Assembly (NCBI RefSeq): GCF_001265075.1
Contig: NZ_LFKO01000002.1
Location: 1,009,986-1,051,306 of the forward strand
DNA length: 41,321 bases
Reading direction: 5' to 3'
DNA from: Salinicoccus sp. YB14-2
GTDB lineage: Bacteria; Bacillota; Bacilli; Staphylococcales; Salinicoccaceae
The notes below the pieces were generated by a model. It was not told where the DNA came from. It did no database searches and saw nothing but the letters and a program-made list of their open reading frames with translations. How positions within the stretch are numbered: position 1 is the first letter of the stretch; each line of letters begins with the position of its first letter. A program made the position numbers and the translations under genes. Positions 7,520 through 16,829 of the stretch are shown here, piece by piece.

Positions 7520-9736
7520 ATGGAAGGTTTTTTACATATTTATAATAAGTCACATAGCAATAAAATTAAAAAAGATGTATATGAAAAAATCATTAACACA
7601 TATAAAGATACTAGACACTTTTTTAAAATCTTGAGTAATAATAAAATTACAAGCATTTATTATACTAATGAACATAAAAATTATCCATATAGCAGTGATA
7701 GTAATAGGTTATTTTGTCCTGTTGGTCAATTTGCAATAGATAAAATTCAATTACAATCTCAAATTTTTAGTCTGTCATCTTCACAAGTAAGGAAGGTTAT
7801 AAGTAATTTAAGTGGAGCATTTGGAATTTCTACTGTGGATTTAGAATCTGAGATAATTGATGTATATACTCATGTTGTAAGAGCAGAAGGAGTTTTTATA
7901 TTTGAGAACTCTGAAAAAATAATAGTCGGAACCGATCCATTGATAGTAAGTGTGTTTAGTTCAGACAAATTGGAACCAGACTTTGACGCCTCAAACTTTA
8001 TTTCTTTTTTTGAACAAGGGTATTTCGCTGATGAAAATACCCCTTTTAAAAATGTTGTTAGTCTGCCTCCCAATACTCACGTACAAATTAATAAAGAAGT
8101 TAATTATACAGACCTTGATAATACATACGACACTGCCTTTCAAGGACTGCCGACAGAGGATTTTTTCAACGAAATCTCTACTAACTTCCTAAATAGTTTC
8201 GATATTGTCCAAGACAAGTCTAAAACTATTCGTTCAGGTCTGACTGGAGGAAAAGATAGCAGGTTAGTTTTACTTGCATTGATAAATAAAGGCTTCAATA
8301 TACAAACCCATACAACTGGGTTTCCAGATCACCCCGATGTAATTATTGCTCAACAATTAGCTGAGCTTTTGGAAATACCTCATAAGGTTAAATCAAGAAC
8401 CTTAAAAGAAGATAATTCCATAAATGTAAACTTAGAAAAACGGATTAAAGAAATAACAACCGTATCTTCTGGTTTAATCACAGCATATGATAGTATTGCT
8501 ACTAATACGACATTTAAGGATGGTACAAACTTTAATGGTGTAGCAGCATCTGTAATCACAGGTGGATTTAATAAATTCAGTCATAAAGTTAATGCTAATA
8601 TGGCTGATGCATTAAAAAAACCGCTTTACAAATTTAGCAATTATTATAATGAGTCTGATAATAAATATAGTCGATTTCTTGAAGAGTTTTCTAATAAAAA
8701 TGATGATCTCGGAACCTTGCTTCACCTATTCTTTTTAAAATATAGAACTGGCCGTTGGACCAGTGATTCAAGAATAGCTAAAAGTTATAGCAGTAATTCC
8801 TATTCTGTTTTTTTAGATAACCAATTAACTAAAAGCGCCATGAAGTTGAATATGAAAGATTTGAGAAAAGAAATTATACACTATAAATTGATAGAGCAGT
8901 TAAACCCATCCATTCTGAAAGTACCATTTAACAGATATAGATTTGCTTTTGAAGAAAATGGTCCTAGCAGTCCTAATGATTATCATAATTGGTTAAAGAG
9001 AGAACCTATCTATTCAAAATCTAAAATAGGATCATATAATTGGAGAAGCTTGGGTAATAATGATAAGAAACTCATCTCAGCATTTAAAGAACTGATTTTA
9101 CAAGATAAAAACAGTATTGTCTTTGATGTAGTTAATTATAATTCAATTGAAAAACTCTTAAATAGCAAGCTAACTAATCGAACAAATAAATTCATCTGGT
9201 CTATTGCTTCACAAATATACTATACAGATTACATGAAAAAACAGAATATTTCTCCGATAGAAAAAATCAGCTTAAAGACACCTAGCGATAAAATCATTAC
9301 TGACAAAGTGCCTGCAAAAGTAATTGATCTAACACCGCATTATCAACCTTTGAACCATTCGATTGAGTTGAGCGCCAATAATTCAATAAACTTTAAAGAT
9401 AAAGAAGGAAACGCGTATTTAAAAACCTATAACGGTGGATTTTCAAAGGTACCAGATTCCTTTAACCTAAAAGGTGTCAAACAAGCGAGATTTAATACCA
9501 ACATGGAGTTAGATAACCTTGAAAATCCAAGAATGAGCATTATCTTTTATACAAAAGAAAAGAGATTTAAAACAATACTATTAGAAGCTCAATACGATAA
9601 TGACAACATCGTAGTCTTTAATGACATTGTAAAAATACCGAAAGATGCAGTTTATTATAGAACTGCTATCTACTTTAAAGATACTAATAATAAAAATCAT
9701 AAGTTAAATTACTCATACGTCGAACTACATTATTAA
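7520..9736 (+). CDS. Asparagine-synthetase-like (AsnB-like) enzyme with C-terminal beta domain
   Basis: A 738-aa relative of class B asparagine synthetase. The N-terminal part has the Ntn-glutaminase-like core (NLSGAFGIS near 96-104, later VGTDPL), but the protein starts MEGF, so the catalytic Cys of true glutaminases is absent. The PP-loop SGLTGGKDS near 239-247 is the ATP-pyrophosphatase motif that adenylates a carboxylate. Residues from about 610 form an extra beta-rich domain not found in AsnB. Without glutaminase it should use another amine donor, as beta-lactam synthetase does; that is inference. Start fixed by AGGAGG eight bases before the ATG. A strong hairpin terminator follows. Its flanking genes point to a role in surface glycan modification rather than asparagine supply. 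Confidence 0.8.
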   Translation: MEGFLHIYNKSHSNKIKKDVYEKIINTYKDTRHFFKILSNNKITSIYYTNEHKNYPYSSDSNRLFCPVGQFAIDKIQLQSQIFSLSSSQVRKVISNLSGAFGISTVDLESEIIDVYTHVVRAEGVFIFENSEKIIVGTDPLIVSVFSSDKLEPDFDASNFISFFEQGYFADENTPFKNVVSLPPNTHVQINKEVNYTDLDNTYDTAFQGLPTEDFFNEISTNFLNSFDIVQDKSKTIRSGLTGGKDSRLVLLALINKGFNIQTHTTGFPDHPDVIIAQQLAELLEIPHKVKSRTLKEDNSINVNLEKRIKEITTVSSGLITAYDSIATNTTFKDGTNFNGVAASVITGGFNKFSHKVNANMADALKKPLYKFSNYYNESDNKYSRFLEEFSNKNDDLGTLLHLFFLKYRTGRWTSDSRIAKSYSSNSYSVFLDNQLTKSAMKLNMKDLRKEIIHYKLIEQLNPSILKVPFNRYRFAFEENGPSSPNDYHNWLKREPIYSKSKIGSYNWRSLGNNDKKLISAFKELILQDKNSIVFDVVNYNSIEKLLNSKLTNRTNKFIWSIASQIYYTDYMKKQNISPIEKISLKTPSDKIITDKVPAKVIDLTPHYQPLNHSIELSANNSINFKDKEGNAYLKTYNGGFSKVPDSFNLKGVKQARFNTNMELDNLENPRMSIIFYTKEKRFKTILLEAQYDNDNIVVFNDIVKIPKDAVYYRTAIYFKDTNNKNHKLNYSYVELHY

Positions 9737-9748
9737 TTGCAAATTTAC

Positions 9749-9784
9749 AAAAGTGCCGATTCATTTAAATGAATTGGCACTTTT
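9749..9784. terminator. Bidirectional terminator
   Basis: A near-perfect 36-base palindrome (AAAAGTGCC at the left, GGCACTTTT at the right, with ATTCATTTAAATGAAT inside) lies 12 bases after the AsnB-like stop. T/A runs on both sides let it serve the plus gene and the convergent minus gene ending at 9915. Confidence 0.8.
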
Positions 9785-9914
9785 ATAACTTCTATATAAA
9801 TTTATAAACTCATCGCTGGTTCCAATTCTTATTTAATAATCTATATTTTAACCATGTTTTAAATTAGTAAAATATAATAATGCGCTTTAACTTGTGTAGT
9901 GGAACGTTAAAACC

Positions 9915-11396
9915 CTAATCTACTTCCTTGATCTTAATCTTCCCTGCTTTTTGCCACGAAGCTGTATTATAATCTCTTTCATAGTACATTTTCAAATCTA
10001 ATTTGGAATCCACATTAACAAATTTTCCTTCTAGAAATTCATCAATATTAGATTCCTCGCCATTAACGACTATTTTGATTCTGTGTGCATTTTTAGGATT
10101 ATCAAAGAATGTTTCAACCAATATTAACCCCTGCCCGCTTTTAGTATAATTCACTTCGAACAAATCTTCTTTAGAAATATTTGATGAAACAGGCTGTACA
10201 GTAATTCCATCATCGTTAAGCTGACCTGTTAAATTATGAGAAACTTCTATACCCTGTTTACGCGCTTCATGTATAAATTTCACCTTTTTATTACTACTTT
10301 TCATTTCTTTTTGAAGCTTATCATTTTTAGCTTTCAGCTGGTTAACCTTCTGTAACAGTGTCACTCCGCCAGCAAAGTCATAAAAGTCGATCATAGGAAA
10401 CAATATTTTAATAATTCTATTAAGCGGATCGAAAGATTTCGAATCCCTGTATGAATAGATCCTTTCCTGGATTACTCTCACATTAAAGGGATCATATATG
10501 AGCTGTGCCTTTTCCTCATTACGGTATTTTAATTTATGATTTAAATTATATTCCAAGGGATACCTATTTTGAAGCTTCTCATCGTCTAATAAACTTTTTT
10601 CGAGAAAATCGGCTTTGTTTCCTGCATTCAAGCTGACTTCATTTTCATTATAGTATTTATAATTCATTAAATGCGCATTACAAATAAACTGTGTCCCAGA
10701 TTCTGAATCATTATCAATCAGATTCATCTGGAAATCTCTTGCTATCCACTTTCCAACCTTTAAAGTATCTTCATCATCTTGCCTTAAGTTTAATGTCTTA
10801 TTAAATAATGCTGGTTGCAATATGGTTATCAAAGCCTTAATCATTCTGTTTCTTCTGAAATTCAATGTAAAATCTTTATCGGTGAAATATTTATGCTGCT
10901 CTTTTACATTATCCAATATTATCCGTTCAATTCTTTCGTCTGTGATTGAATTTGAAGGAATTGCTATTCTTTCTACAGAAAAATCATTTAATCTTAATCT
11001 GATATTACTGTTTAAAGGAATTGAATTCTGCTCGCCTGGTTTTGTGACGATTGACTTATTATCAAAGTCAACATAAATTGGTGTAATGCTTACTGCATCT
11101 GTAACCAGCTGCCACTTACCATCTATATTATAGATGATTATAAAATGACCGTTCAGAAATTTTATATCTTCTTCAATATTATCATTTGATAGCAAATTTT
11201 CCAGAGTTTCCTCCGTAGTGCTTTTTGGATTACGTACATCAAAAGTGTATCCATAACATGAAATGGTTTTACTGCCCTGGGACACTATGTTAAAAATGCT
11301 TTTGTGATTATAATTTATTATTATATCTTTTTCATACATATGGCTAAATGAAAAATCTTCATTTTTATGATTGGAAACTTCAAAACTGTTTAACAT
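9915..11396 (-). CDS. AsnB-like paralogue with destroyed PP-loop, coiled coil and C-terminal SWQ-AG domain
   Basis: A 493-aa homologue of the gene just upstream of it. The glutaminase-like part is shared (DVRNP..., then ...FLNGHFIIIY...TDA...PIY). Where the upstream protein has TLTGGYDSR this one reads TLNFRRNRM near residues 177-185, so the ATP-pyrophosphatase loop is gone. The following fold is recognisable up to about 345. Then come a charged coiled coil (about 346-375) and a roughly 100-residue beta domain ending YERDYNTASWQKAGKI. The start at 11396 is set by GGAGGG six bases upstream; the frame stays open further upstream but would overlap the previous gene. It probably lacks catalysis and may be a partner or scaffold for its neighbour, 23 bases away. 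That role is inference. Confidence 0.75.
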   Translation of the reverse strand: MLNSFEVSNHKNEDFSFSHMYEKDIIINYNHKSIFNIVSQGSKTISCYGYTFDVRNPKSTTEETLENLLSNDNIEEDIKFLNGHFIIIYNIDGKWQLVTDAVSITPIYVDFDNKSIVTKPGEQNSIPLNSNIRLRLNDFSVERIAIPSNSITDERIERIILDNVKEQHKYFTDKDFTLNFRRNRMIKALITILQPALFNKTLNLRQDDEDTLKVGKWIARDFQMNLIDNDSESGTQFICNAHLMNYKYYNENEVSLNAGNKADFLEKSLLDDEKLQNRYPLEYNLNHKLKYRNEEKAQLIYDPFNVRVIQERIYSYRDSKSFDPLNRIIKILFPMIDFYDFAGGVTLLQKVNQLKAKNDKLQKEMKSSNKKVKFIHEARKQGIEVSHNLTGQLNDDGITVQPVSSNISKEDLFEVNYTKSGQGLILVETFFDNPKNAHRIKIVVNGEESNIDEFLEGKFVNVDSKLDLKMYYERDYNTASWQKAGKIKIKEVD

Positions 11397-11419
11397 TGTA
11401 CCCTCCGATTTTGATAGTA

Positions 11420-13249
11420 TTATATTCCTTCTATTACTACTCTGCCAGCCTGCTGCCAAGACTGCTTTTCAAAATTATGGTGATAGTTGATTTTTATCAT
11501 AAATTCCTCAAAAGGTTCCAATGTCAGCTGAGTCCCTTTCGATAATTCTACTATATCAAAATTTGAAACAGTTTTCTCATTTAATTTCATAATTGCAATA
11601 TATATATTGTCTTTGGTATTTTCCTTGTCAAACATGGTTTTTAAAGTCAATTTCTTCTTATTATTTGTTTTGTTCTTTGCTTTAAGGAGATAATTTTTGC
11701 CAGGACCGACTTTCTCACTGTCCGGTTTCAATTCGATTGTTGAATCATCCTTTTTGGTGATTTCAAGGTTGGATGCCTCATAGATATTTAAGCCGTTCAT
11801 ATAGTAATTTGATTGGATACCCAACAAATCATAGTCGAGATTATAATATTTTTCATTAAAGCCGATGAATAATAGTGCTGGCCAGTATTCATTAATAAGG
11901 TGTTTATATAATATCTTATCACGGCGTTCCTGGATTGATGGTGATTGCAATAAGTCGATTATTCGTCGTGAATTGACAAATATGAACTCCAATAGTTCTG
12001 GGTCAGTTTCCTGAGTTACATTACTATGCCAGTTTGCCATACGACTCTCTAAATGAAAAATTTCAAAATAATGTCTGCCTGAACCTACATTTTCAGATTG
12101 CATGTTTCTTTTGAAATAATCCGAGACGATCCTGTCATAGTTCGATCTTTCCTTAGCTTCATCCGAAACTCCATGAATAAACTCAGCCATTTCTTCATAA
12201 TTTTTAGGATTATGGTTTTTATTCAATGGAAAATCTGACTTACCCATACCGAAAACAGTTGATTTTATATGGAGAACCTTGTCAAATTTACGCTTGTTTT
12301 TAAAGTAATCAATCAAAGGAAATGAATGGGCCGTCTGCAAAATATTTTTATAATACATTTTTTCCTGTTCATTAAGGCTATACTTAGCAAGATCGACTTT
12401 AGTATGGTTCACTTTTAAATTCCTGCTGATCTCATTGGTAATAAATACATCATTCTCATATATCTGCTTTGCTGTATCAGAGAGCCTTTCCACATTTGGG
12501 TGCAGATACGTCAAATATTCGACCTTGTCACTAATCTCATTCGTTAAAGCCATTGAAACCCGAGAATCATACCCGCCAGTTAAAGTTAGAATAATATCCG
12601 ATTGCCACTGTTTTAGCCAAGTAATCATTTCAGTAAAATATACATCTAACTCTTTCATTATCTCTTTAACTGACTTTTGCTTAATCATTTCCCTCGGGTA
12701 ATATCTTTCGAATTCACCTGAAACCATATTGAATTTTAAGCTGGGATTGAATTTAAAGACACTTTTATACCTAGTGTAATCAAAAGAGCCAATAAGACTC
12801 TCAGGTATTTCTTTGACTTCCAATGAATTATATTCCAGAATCTCTCTAATGATTAGATCGTGAGATGCTATAAGGTTTCTTCCTTTATTGTAATAATTTA
12901 TTGGCATTAATGCGCTGGCATCTGTATAGACGAACATCTCATTATTCTTCTTTACGCTCATAATGTAGCGTCCATTTATGTAATCCAATTCCTTTTCAAG
13001 ATTGTCACTTGATAAAAGCAGGTCCCCTATTTCATTATTTGTTAACATTCCATTACGGATATCCAACATATAACCTAGTATTGTAATTGAATCGTCACCT
13101 TTTTCTAAGTAAGTGATATCCATGTCTTTACTATAATATAATGTCCAATCTTCTAAACTGATTTCATGGGAATTTTCTATATTATTTGATTTCAAAGACT
13201 TTTGAGCAAATACGTATGAATAATTATATTCAACTTCGTTCACTAACAC
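11420..13249 (-). CDS. AsnB-like enzyme with intact PP-loop and C-terminal SWQ-AG domain
   Basis: About 609 aa, AsnB-like. N-terminal Ntn-like domain without catalytic Cys; INGRYIMS and YTDASALMP mark its core. The PP-loop TLTGGYDSR (about 222-230) is intact, followed by typical AsnB helices (HLESRMANWHSN, about 396-407). From about residue 510 a beta-sandwich-like domain ends NFEKQSWQQAGRV, the same domain type as in the downstream gene. I prefer the GTG at 13249, with AAAAGGAG nine bases before it; the alternative GTG at 13285 has no ribosome site, and the paralogue's N-terminus aligns with 13249. It is first in a two-gene operon with the PP-loop-less paralogue. Substrate unknown. Confidence 0.8.
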   Translation of the reverse strand: MLVNEVEYNYSYVFAQKSLKSNNIENSHEISLEDWTLYYSKDMDITYLEKGDDSITILGYMLDIRNGMLTNNEIGDLLLSSDNLEKELDYINGRYIMSVKKNNEMFVYTDASALMPINYYNKGRNLIASHDLIIREILEYNSLEVKEIPESLIGSFDYTRYKSVFKFNPSLKFNMVSGEFERYYPREMIKQKSVKEIMKELDVYFTEMITWLKQWQSDIILTLTGGYDSRVSMALTNEISDKVEYLTYLHPNVERLSDTAKQIYENDVFITNEISRNLKVNHTKVDLAKYSLNEQEKMYYKNILQTAHSFPLIDYFKNKRKFDKVLHIKSTVFGMGKSDFPLNKNHNPKNYEEMAEFIHGVSDEAKERSNYDRIVSDYFKRNMQSENVGSGRHYFEIFHLESRMANWHSNVTQETDPELLEFIFVNSRRIIDLLQSPSIQERRDKILYKHLINEYWPALLFIGFNEKYYNLDYDLLGIQSNYYMNGLNIYEASNLEITKKDDSTIELKPDSEKVGPGKNYLLKAKNKTNNKKKLTLKTMFDKENTKDNIYIAIMKLNEKTVSNFDIVELSKGTQLTLEPFEEFMIKINYHHNFEKQSWQQAGRVVIEGI

Positions 13250-13541
13250 ATTAAATGACTCCTTTTGAAGTAACTTATATTTCACAATTATCTTAGTATC
13301 TATAATTTTTAGTCAGTTTATGCTTTGATATCATTCTACATTAAACACCCAATAAAATCATATTTTTGATATAAATTCTTATGCCTCGTTGTGTTTTGTA
13401 AGTATAAAGTGGCTCTTTGTGACTGCTAAACTAAACTGAAAAGTTCTTGCTTGATGGAGCTGAACACTTTTCCTAAATACATTCATCCTTCAGTTACACT
13501 AGGTAAGTACAGAATAACTGGTGTATTGGAGGATTAGAAAG

Positions 13542-13688
13542 GTGTCGAAGTTAGAAGTGATAGTAGATGTACATCAATTGAAAAAGCAGGGCTTTAATGT
13601 ATCCGTCATCGCAAGAAAATGTAACCTGTCGAGAACGACGGTCTATGAATACCTGGAAATGGATTATGAAGAGGCGTGCAGGTGTTGA
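13542..13688 (+). pseudogene. IS21-family istA N-terminal fragment
   Basis: A 48-codon frame starting GTG after GGAGG encodes a helix-turn-helix typical of the IS21 transposase IstA: VIARKCNLSRTTVYEYLEM, followed by a stop after EEACRC. No downstream istA or istB sequence is visible. The intergenic stretch 13250-13541 probably includes the IS left end and the promoter of the minus-strand operon; 13689-13943 holds no gene that I can recognise, only the leader of the next gene. Confidence 0.7.
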
Positions 13689-13943
13689 ATTGTTGCGTTA
13701 ACGCATGCTTCACCGGAGATCATAATTAAAAAATGATTGGAAATTAGCGAAATACATACGTGAGTATTCCCCAAGTTAGCGTAAGAACCACTTTTACTTT
13801 GCCATACACAATCAATTTGATATTGCATAAATGTTTAGTAATTACTTTACAATTTCATATGATTTTAAAGCAGAAATTAAATAAAACTTCTGATAAGTTT
13901 TAGTTGTGTTAGGATTATAATAAATCACTAAATGGAGGAACCA

Positions 13944-15476
13944 ATGATTGAAATTAACCCAAACCAGTTTGATATTTATACAGATTATAGAATGGTCATA
14001 TATAGTATTAACAGAAAAGAATTTGATAAAATAGCGGTTATCCATGCTAATAACACATACTTAGTAGAAGATAATTATATTTTAAATAACCTTTCAGATT
14101 TTAAGTATAAGCTTCAAGTGATAGAGAATGGAAAATGGACCAACAAAACTAAATATTTAAAGTTCTATGATGACACTCTGTTAGAAAAAATTTTCACTGA
14201 TAAACTACAAGTTTCTAATCAGAAATATGAAGAAATACTCGAAAGATATTGGATCAGCAATTCTGAAAACTACATACCTGAAATTAAAACTGCCTTTGCG
14301 CAGGGGGTGAGAAGAATGTGGCTGTCTCCCTCATTGTCCTTTAATAACTTAGAAACTCTAATAAAATTAAGTAAACAAACAGATATAGCAATCCCATCAT
14401 TATGGGAAAATATTATTCTTTATATTGAAGAGTTACTCAATTTTAATAGAGAACTCAATGCACTTGAATTGTCGGAGCACAATTATTCTATGTTAACAAA
14501 CATTGAGAAATCAAAAAAACAAGCACTGAAGAAATATATTAATAGCCGAATATCTTACTTAAATAAGATTGACTTAGAATTCTCAAAACTTTTAACAGGA
14601 CTATTTTACAGTTATTTAGGTGATCGGGAGAATGCATCAATTGCAATTAAAGATGCACATAAATCTAAAGAGAAATATATCTTAAAAATGAAAATTGATC
14701 TAGGTTCTCATACGTATAATAATGATATTGACAATATCGAGTATAATCCAAATATTAAATTTCATAATGATATTCAAGTAAATAATAAAGATCTAACTAT
14801 TATAATATCTCTGGATTCTACATTTTTGAAATATTACGGAGTCCAATTATTTTATACAATAATTGCATTGAAAGAATACCACTTCCACTTCCACTTAATA
14901 GATGATGACGAAAAAGTAACAGATAGTGTCGTTGAAGCAGCGGAGCTTTTCAAGCATATGATAAAATTCATGTCTCTAAGTAAAGATGTTATAGAACCAA
15001 CATTTTCTTACGAAAATCGTCCATTATTTATTAAAGATATCAAAACTTATTATGCATGCTCAAGATTCCTCATCGCGAAAGATATAATGCATAAATTTAA
15101 AAGTAATGCATTGATTATTGATGCAGATTTATATATATTTGATAATTTAAAATCATATGTATCTAACCTTGAACAATATGATATCTCTTTACCTTTCTCA
15201 GCAGCATTACACTCACTTTATCCATGGAGAAGAATTATGGCGGGTAGCGTGTTCCTTAAGAATAATGAAAGTTCCCTTGCCTTTCTCAATTTAGTTAAAA
15301 AATATATTGTTAACAACTTGACTAAAGAGAATACATGGACATTAGATCAAAATGCACTGTCATATGCTTATGAAAAAATCTACGATATTTATCCTAATAT
15401 TAATATAGGCAGTTCAACATCTTATTATACTCCATTTTACCAGCCACCCATACGGGTTCAGATTGAAAAAAATTAG
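13944..15476 (+). CDS. Glycosyltransferase-like protein with DxD motif
   Basis: About 510 aa. The N-terminal 75 residues form a small beta domain similar to the start of the next gene (MVIYSINRKEFDKIAV versus LVIYDIYNKNVFDKII). The middle (80-250) is helical. The C-terminal half looks like a GT-A fold glycosyltransferase: LTIIISLDSTFLKYYGVQLF near 284-303, the metal-binding IIDADLYIFDNL with DAD near 393-395, and TWTLDQNALSYAYE near 464. That pattern resembles GT8/GT77-like enzymes transferring a sugar from a nucleotide donor. No signal peptide or membrane segment is evident, so it is likely cytoplasmic. Start 13944 has GGAGG five bases ahead; the in-frame ATG at 13932 overlaps that site. Donor and acceptor are unknown. 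Confidence 0.65.
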   Translation: MIEINPNQFDIYTDYRMVIYSINRKEFDKIAVIHANNTYLVEDNYILNNLSDFKYKLQVIENGKWTNKTKYLKFYDDTLLEKIFTDKLQVSNQKYEEILERYWISNSENYIPEIKTAFAQGVRRMWLSPSLSFNNLETLIKLSKQTDIAIPSLWENIILYIEELLNFNRELNALELSEHNYSMLTNIEKSKKQALKKYINSRISYLNKIDLEFSKLLTGLFYSYLGDRENASIAIKDAHKSKEKYILKMKIDLGSHTYNNDIDNIEYNPNIKFHNDIQVNNKDLTIIISLDSTFLKYYGVQLFYTIIALKEYHFHFHLIDDDEKVTDSVVEAAELFKHMIKFMSLSKDVIEPTFSYENRPLFIKDIKTYYACSRFLIAKDIMHKFKSNALIIDADLYIFDNLKSYVSNLEQYDISLPFSAALHSLYPWRRIMAGSVFLKNNESSLAFLNLVKKYIVNNLTKENTWTLDQNALSYAYEKIYDIYPNINIGSSTSYYTPFYQPPIRVQIEKN

Positions 15477-15577
15477 AACAGCTATATTAAATCATTTACA
15501 CACACAATGCACATAAAATAAGTACATAATATTAATTTAATATCAAGTCTGTTTAATTATCTGCATCAAATTAAATC

Positions 15578-15625
15578 AGTGCAGGACTCTTTACGTTTCC
15601 GTTGCAAAGATCTGCACTTTTATTT
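15578..15625 (+). terminator. Terminator after the DxD glycosyltransferase
   Basis: AGTGCAG at 15578 pairs with CTGCACT at 15612-15618, with an inner TCTTT/AAAGA pair, then TTTTATTT. The rest of the 334-base gap 15477-15810 has no gene; it should hold the promoter of the next gene. Confidence 0.65.
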
Positions 15626-15810
15626 GGCCATACACAAATAATAAGTTTATTGTGATAGAATAGACTTATTAAAATGCAGGATTCTCATTTAAAATTGATA
15701 GTAACTACATAGATGAATATATAATATTTATCAAGTAATCATTTAAAAGTAATTCATCTTTTAAGTTAAACTAAAGCTTTTGAGGATACTATGTATATAA
15801 GGAGCCGAAT

Positions 15811-16770
15811 ATGAATTATATTGTTTTCAATCCCTACAATGACTCTAAAATAGAAGAAGAAGTACAGTTAGTTATTTATGATATTTACAATAAAAATGTC
15901 TTTGATAAAATCATTCTTCCAGCGAATGGAGAAATTGAATTAGAGCATGACCGATTTGAAAAACATTGGGAATATAAGTATAAATATCAAGCAAAGAATC
16001 ATAAGGATGATTGGGAAGATTGTTCCAAAACAAAAAGAGTTAAGCCAGAACTCATAAATGAGAATAACCTAAAATATATACTTCATGAATATGAGGGAAG
16101 TGACATACTGCTGGTGATTTTTCAAGCAATCAACACAACACCAACTTATAATTATATTAGCACTCTTCATAAATTTAAAGTTAACAAACTTTTTATAAAA
16201 GATGACTATGGTGAGGATCCTAAAACTAGAAGTTCTTACTATTTAGGAAAGAATAAAAGCTTGCACATTGCTGATGCAACTCAATCCCTGATAGAGGAAA
16301 CTGTAAAAAAACTTAATATAAATAGAAATCACGTTATATTCCTCGGATCTAGTAAAGGTGGCTTTGCATCTTTATATCATGGATATCGATATGGCTCTTC
16401 CTACATAATTGCAGGTGGACCTCAAGTACTTTTAGGTAACTATTTAAGTTCAACCGGGGGCATAGGTATACCAATTTTCAACTCTATCATAGGAGATGTA
16501 AATGAAGATAATATCAAATGGGGAAATGATTTATTAAAGGATGTTTTATCAACAGCTAAACATCCTTATCCAAGAACATATATTCATGTAGGGATGTGGG
16601 AACCACATTTTAAAAAACATGTCATGCCCTTTATGAATTTAGCACACGAACTAAGTATTGATGGAGTAGAACTTAATATCAGTGATTATCAAACACATAA
16701 GGAACTCATAAAATACTTCCCAGATTATGTAAAGAAAACTCTCAGAGAGATACTTGAAAGTTTCGAATAA
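15811..16770 (+). CDS. XcbB/CpsF- and Asp2-like capsular biosynthesis hydrolase-fold protein
   Basis: A 319-aa protein with an N-terminal beta domain (1-78) shared with the preceding glycosyltransferase gene. An alpha/beta-hydrolase-like domain follows. Its features fit the XcbB/CpsF capsule family and Asp2: LLVIFQA near 100-106, YYLG, then the nucleophile elbow GSSKGGFASLYHG with Ser181, AGGPQ near 201-205, and a candidate catalytic His296 in YQTHKEL. XcbB-like proteins occur in capsule clusters such as that of meningococcal serogroup X; the exact reaction is not settled by sequence. Start has AAGGAG eight bases upstream. It ends at a bidirectional terminator shared with the minus-strand operon. 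Likely cytoplasmic. Confidence 0.75.
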   Translation: MNYIVFNPYNDSKIEEEVQLVIYDIYNKNVFDKIILPANGEIELEHDRFEKHWEYKYKYQAKNHKDDWEDCSKTKRVKPELINENNLKYILHEYEGSDILLVIFQAINTTPTYNYISTLHKFKVNKLFIKDDYGEDPKTRSSYYLGKNKSLHIADATQSLIEETVKKLNINRNHVIFLGSSKGGFASLYHGYRYGSSYIIAGGPQVLLGNYLSSTGGIGIPIFNSIIGDVNEDNIKWGNDLLKDVLSTAKHPYPRTYIHVGMWEPHFKKHVMPFMNLAHELSIDGVELNISDYQTHKELIKYFPDYVKKTLREILESFE

Positions 16771-16773
16771 ATT

Positions 16774-16829
16774 AGAAGCCTATCAATATACCGGTATTCT
16801 CGGTATATTGATAAGCTTCTTTATTATTA
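16774..16829. terminator. Bidirectional terminator between convergent genes
   Basis: GAAGC...ATCAATATACCG and the complementary CGGTATATTGAT...GCTTC form a long stem (16775-16819), followed by a T-rich run on the plus strand. It sits between the stop at 16770 and the convergent stop at 16827. Confidence 0.85.

Noticed and set aside
7520-9736. True asparagine synthetase (asnB)
   Set aside because: No N-terminal catalytic Cys, long extra C-terminal domain, and a surface-polymer context with several paralogues.
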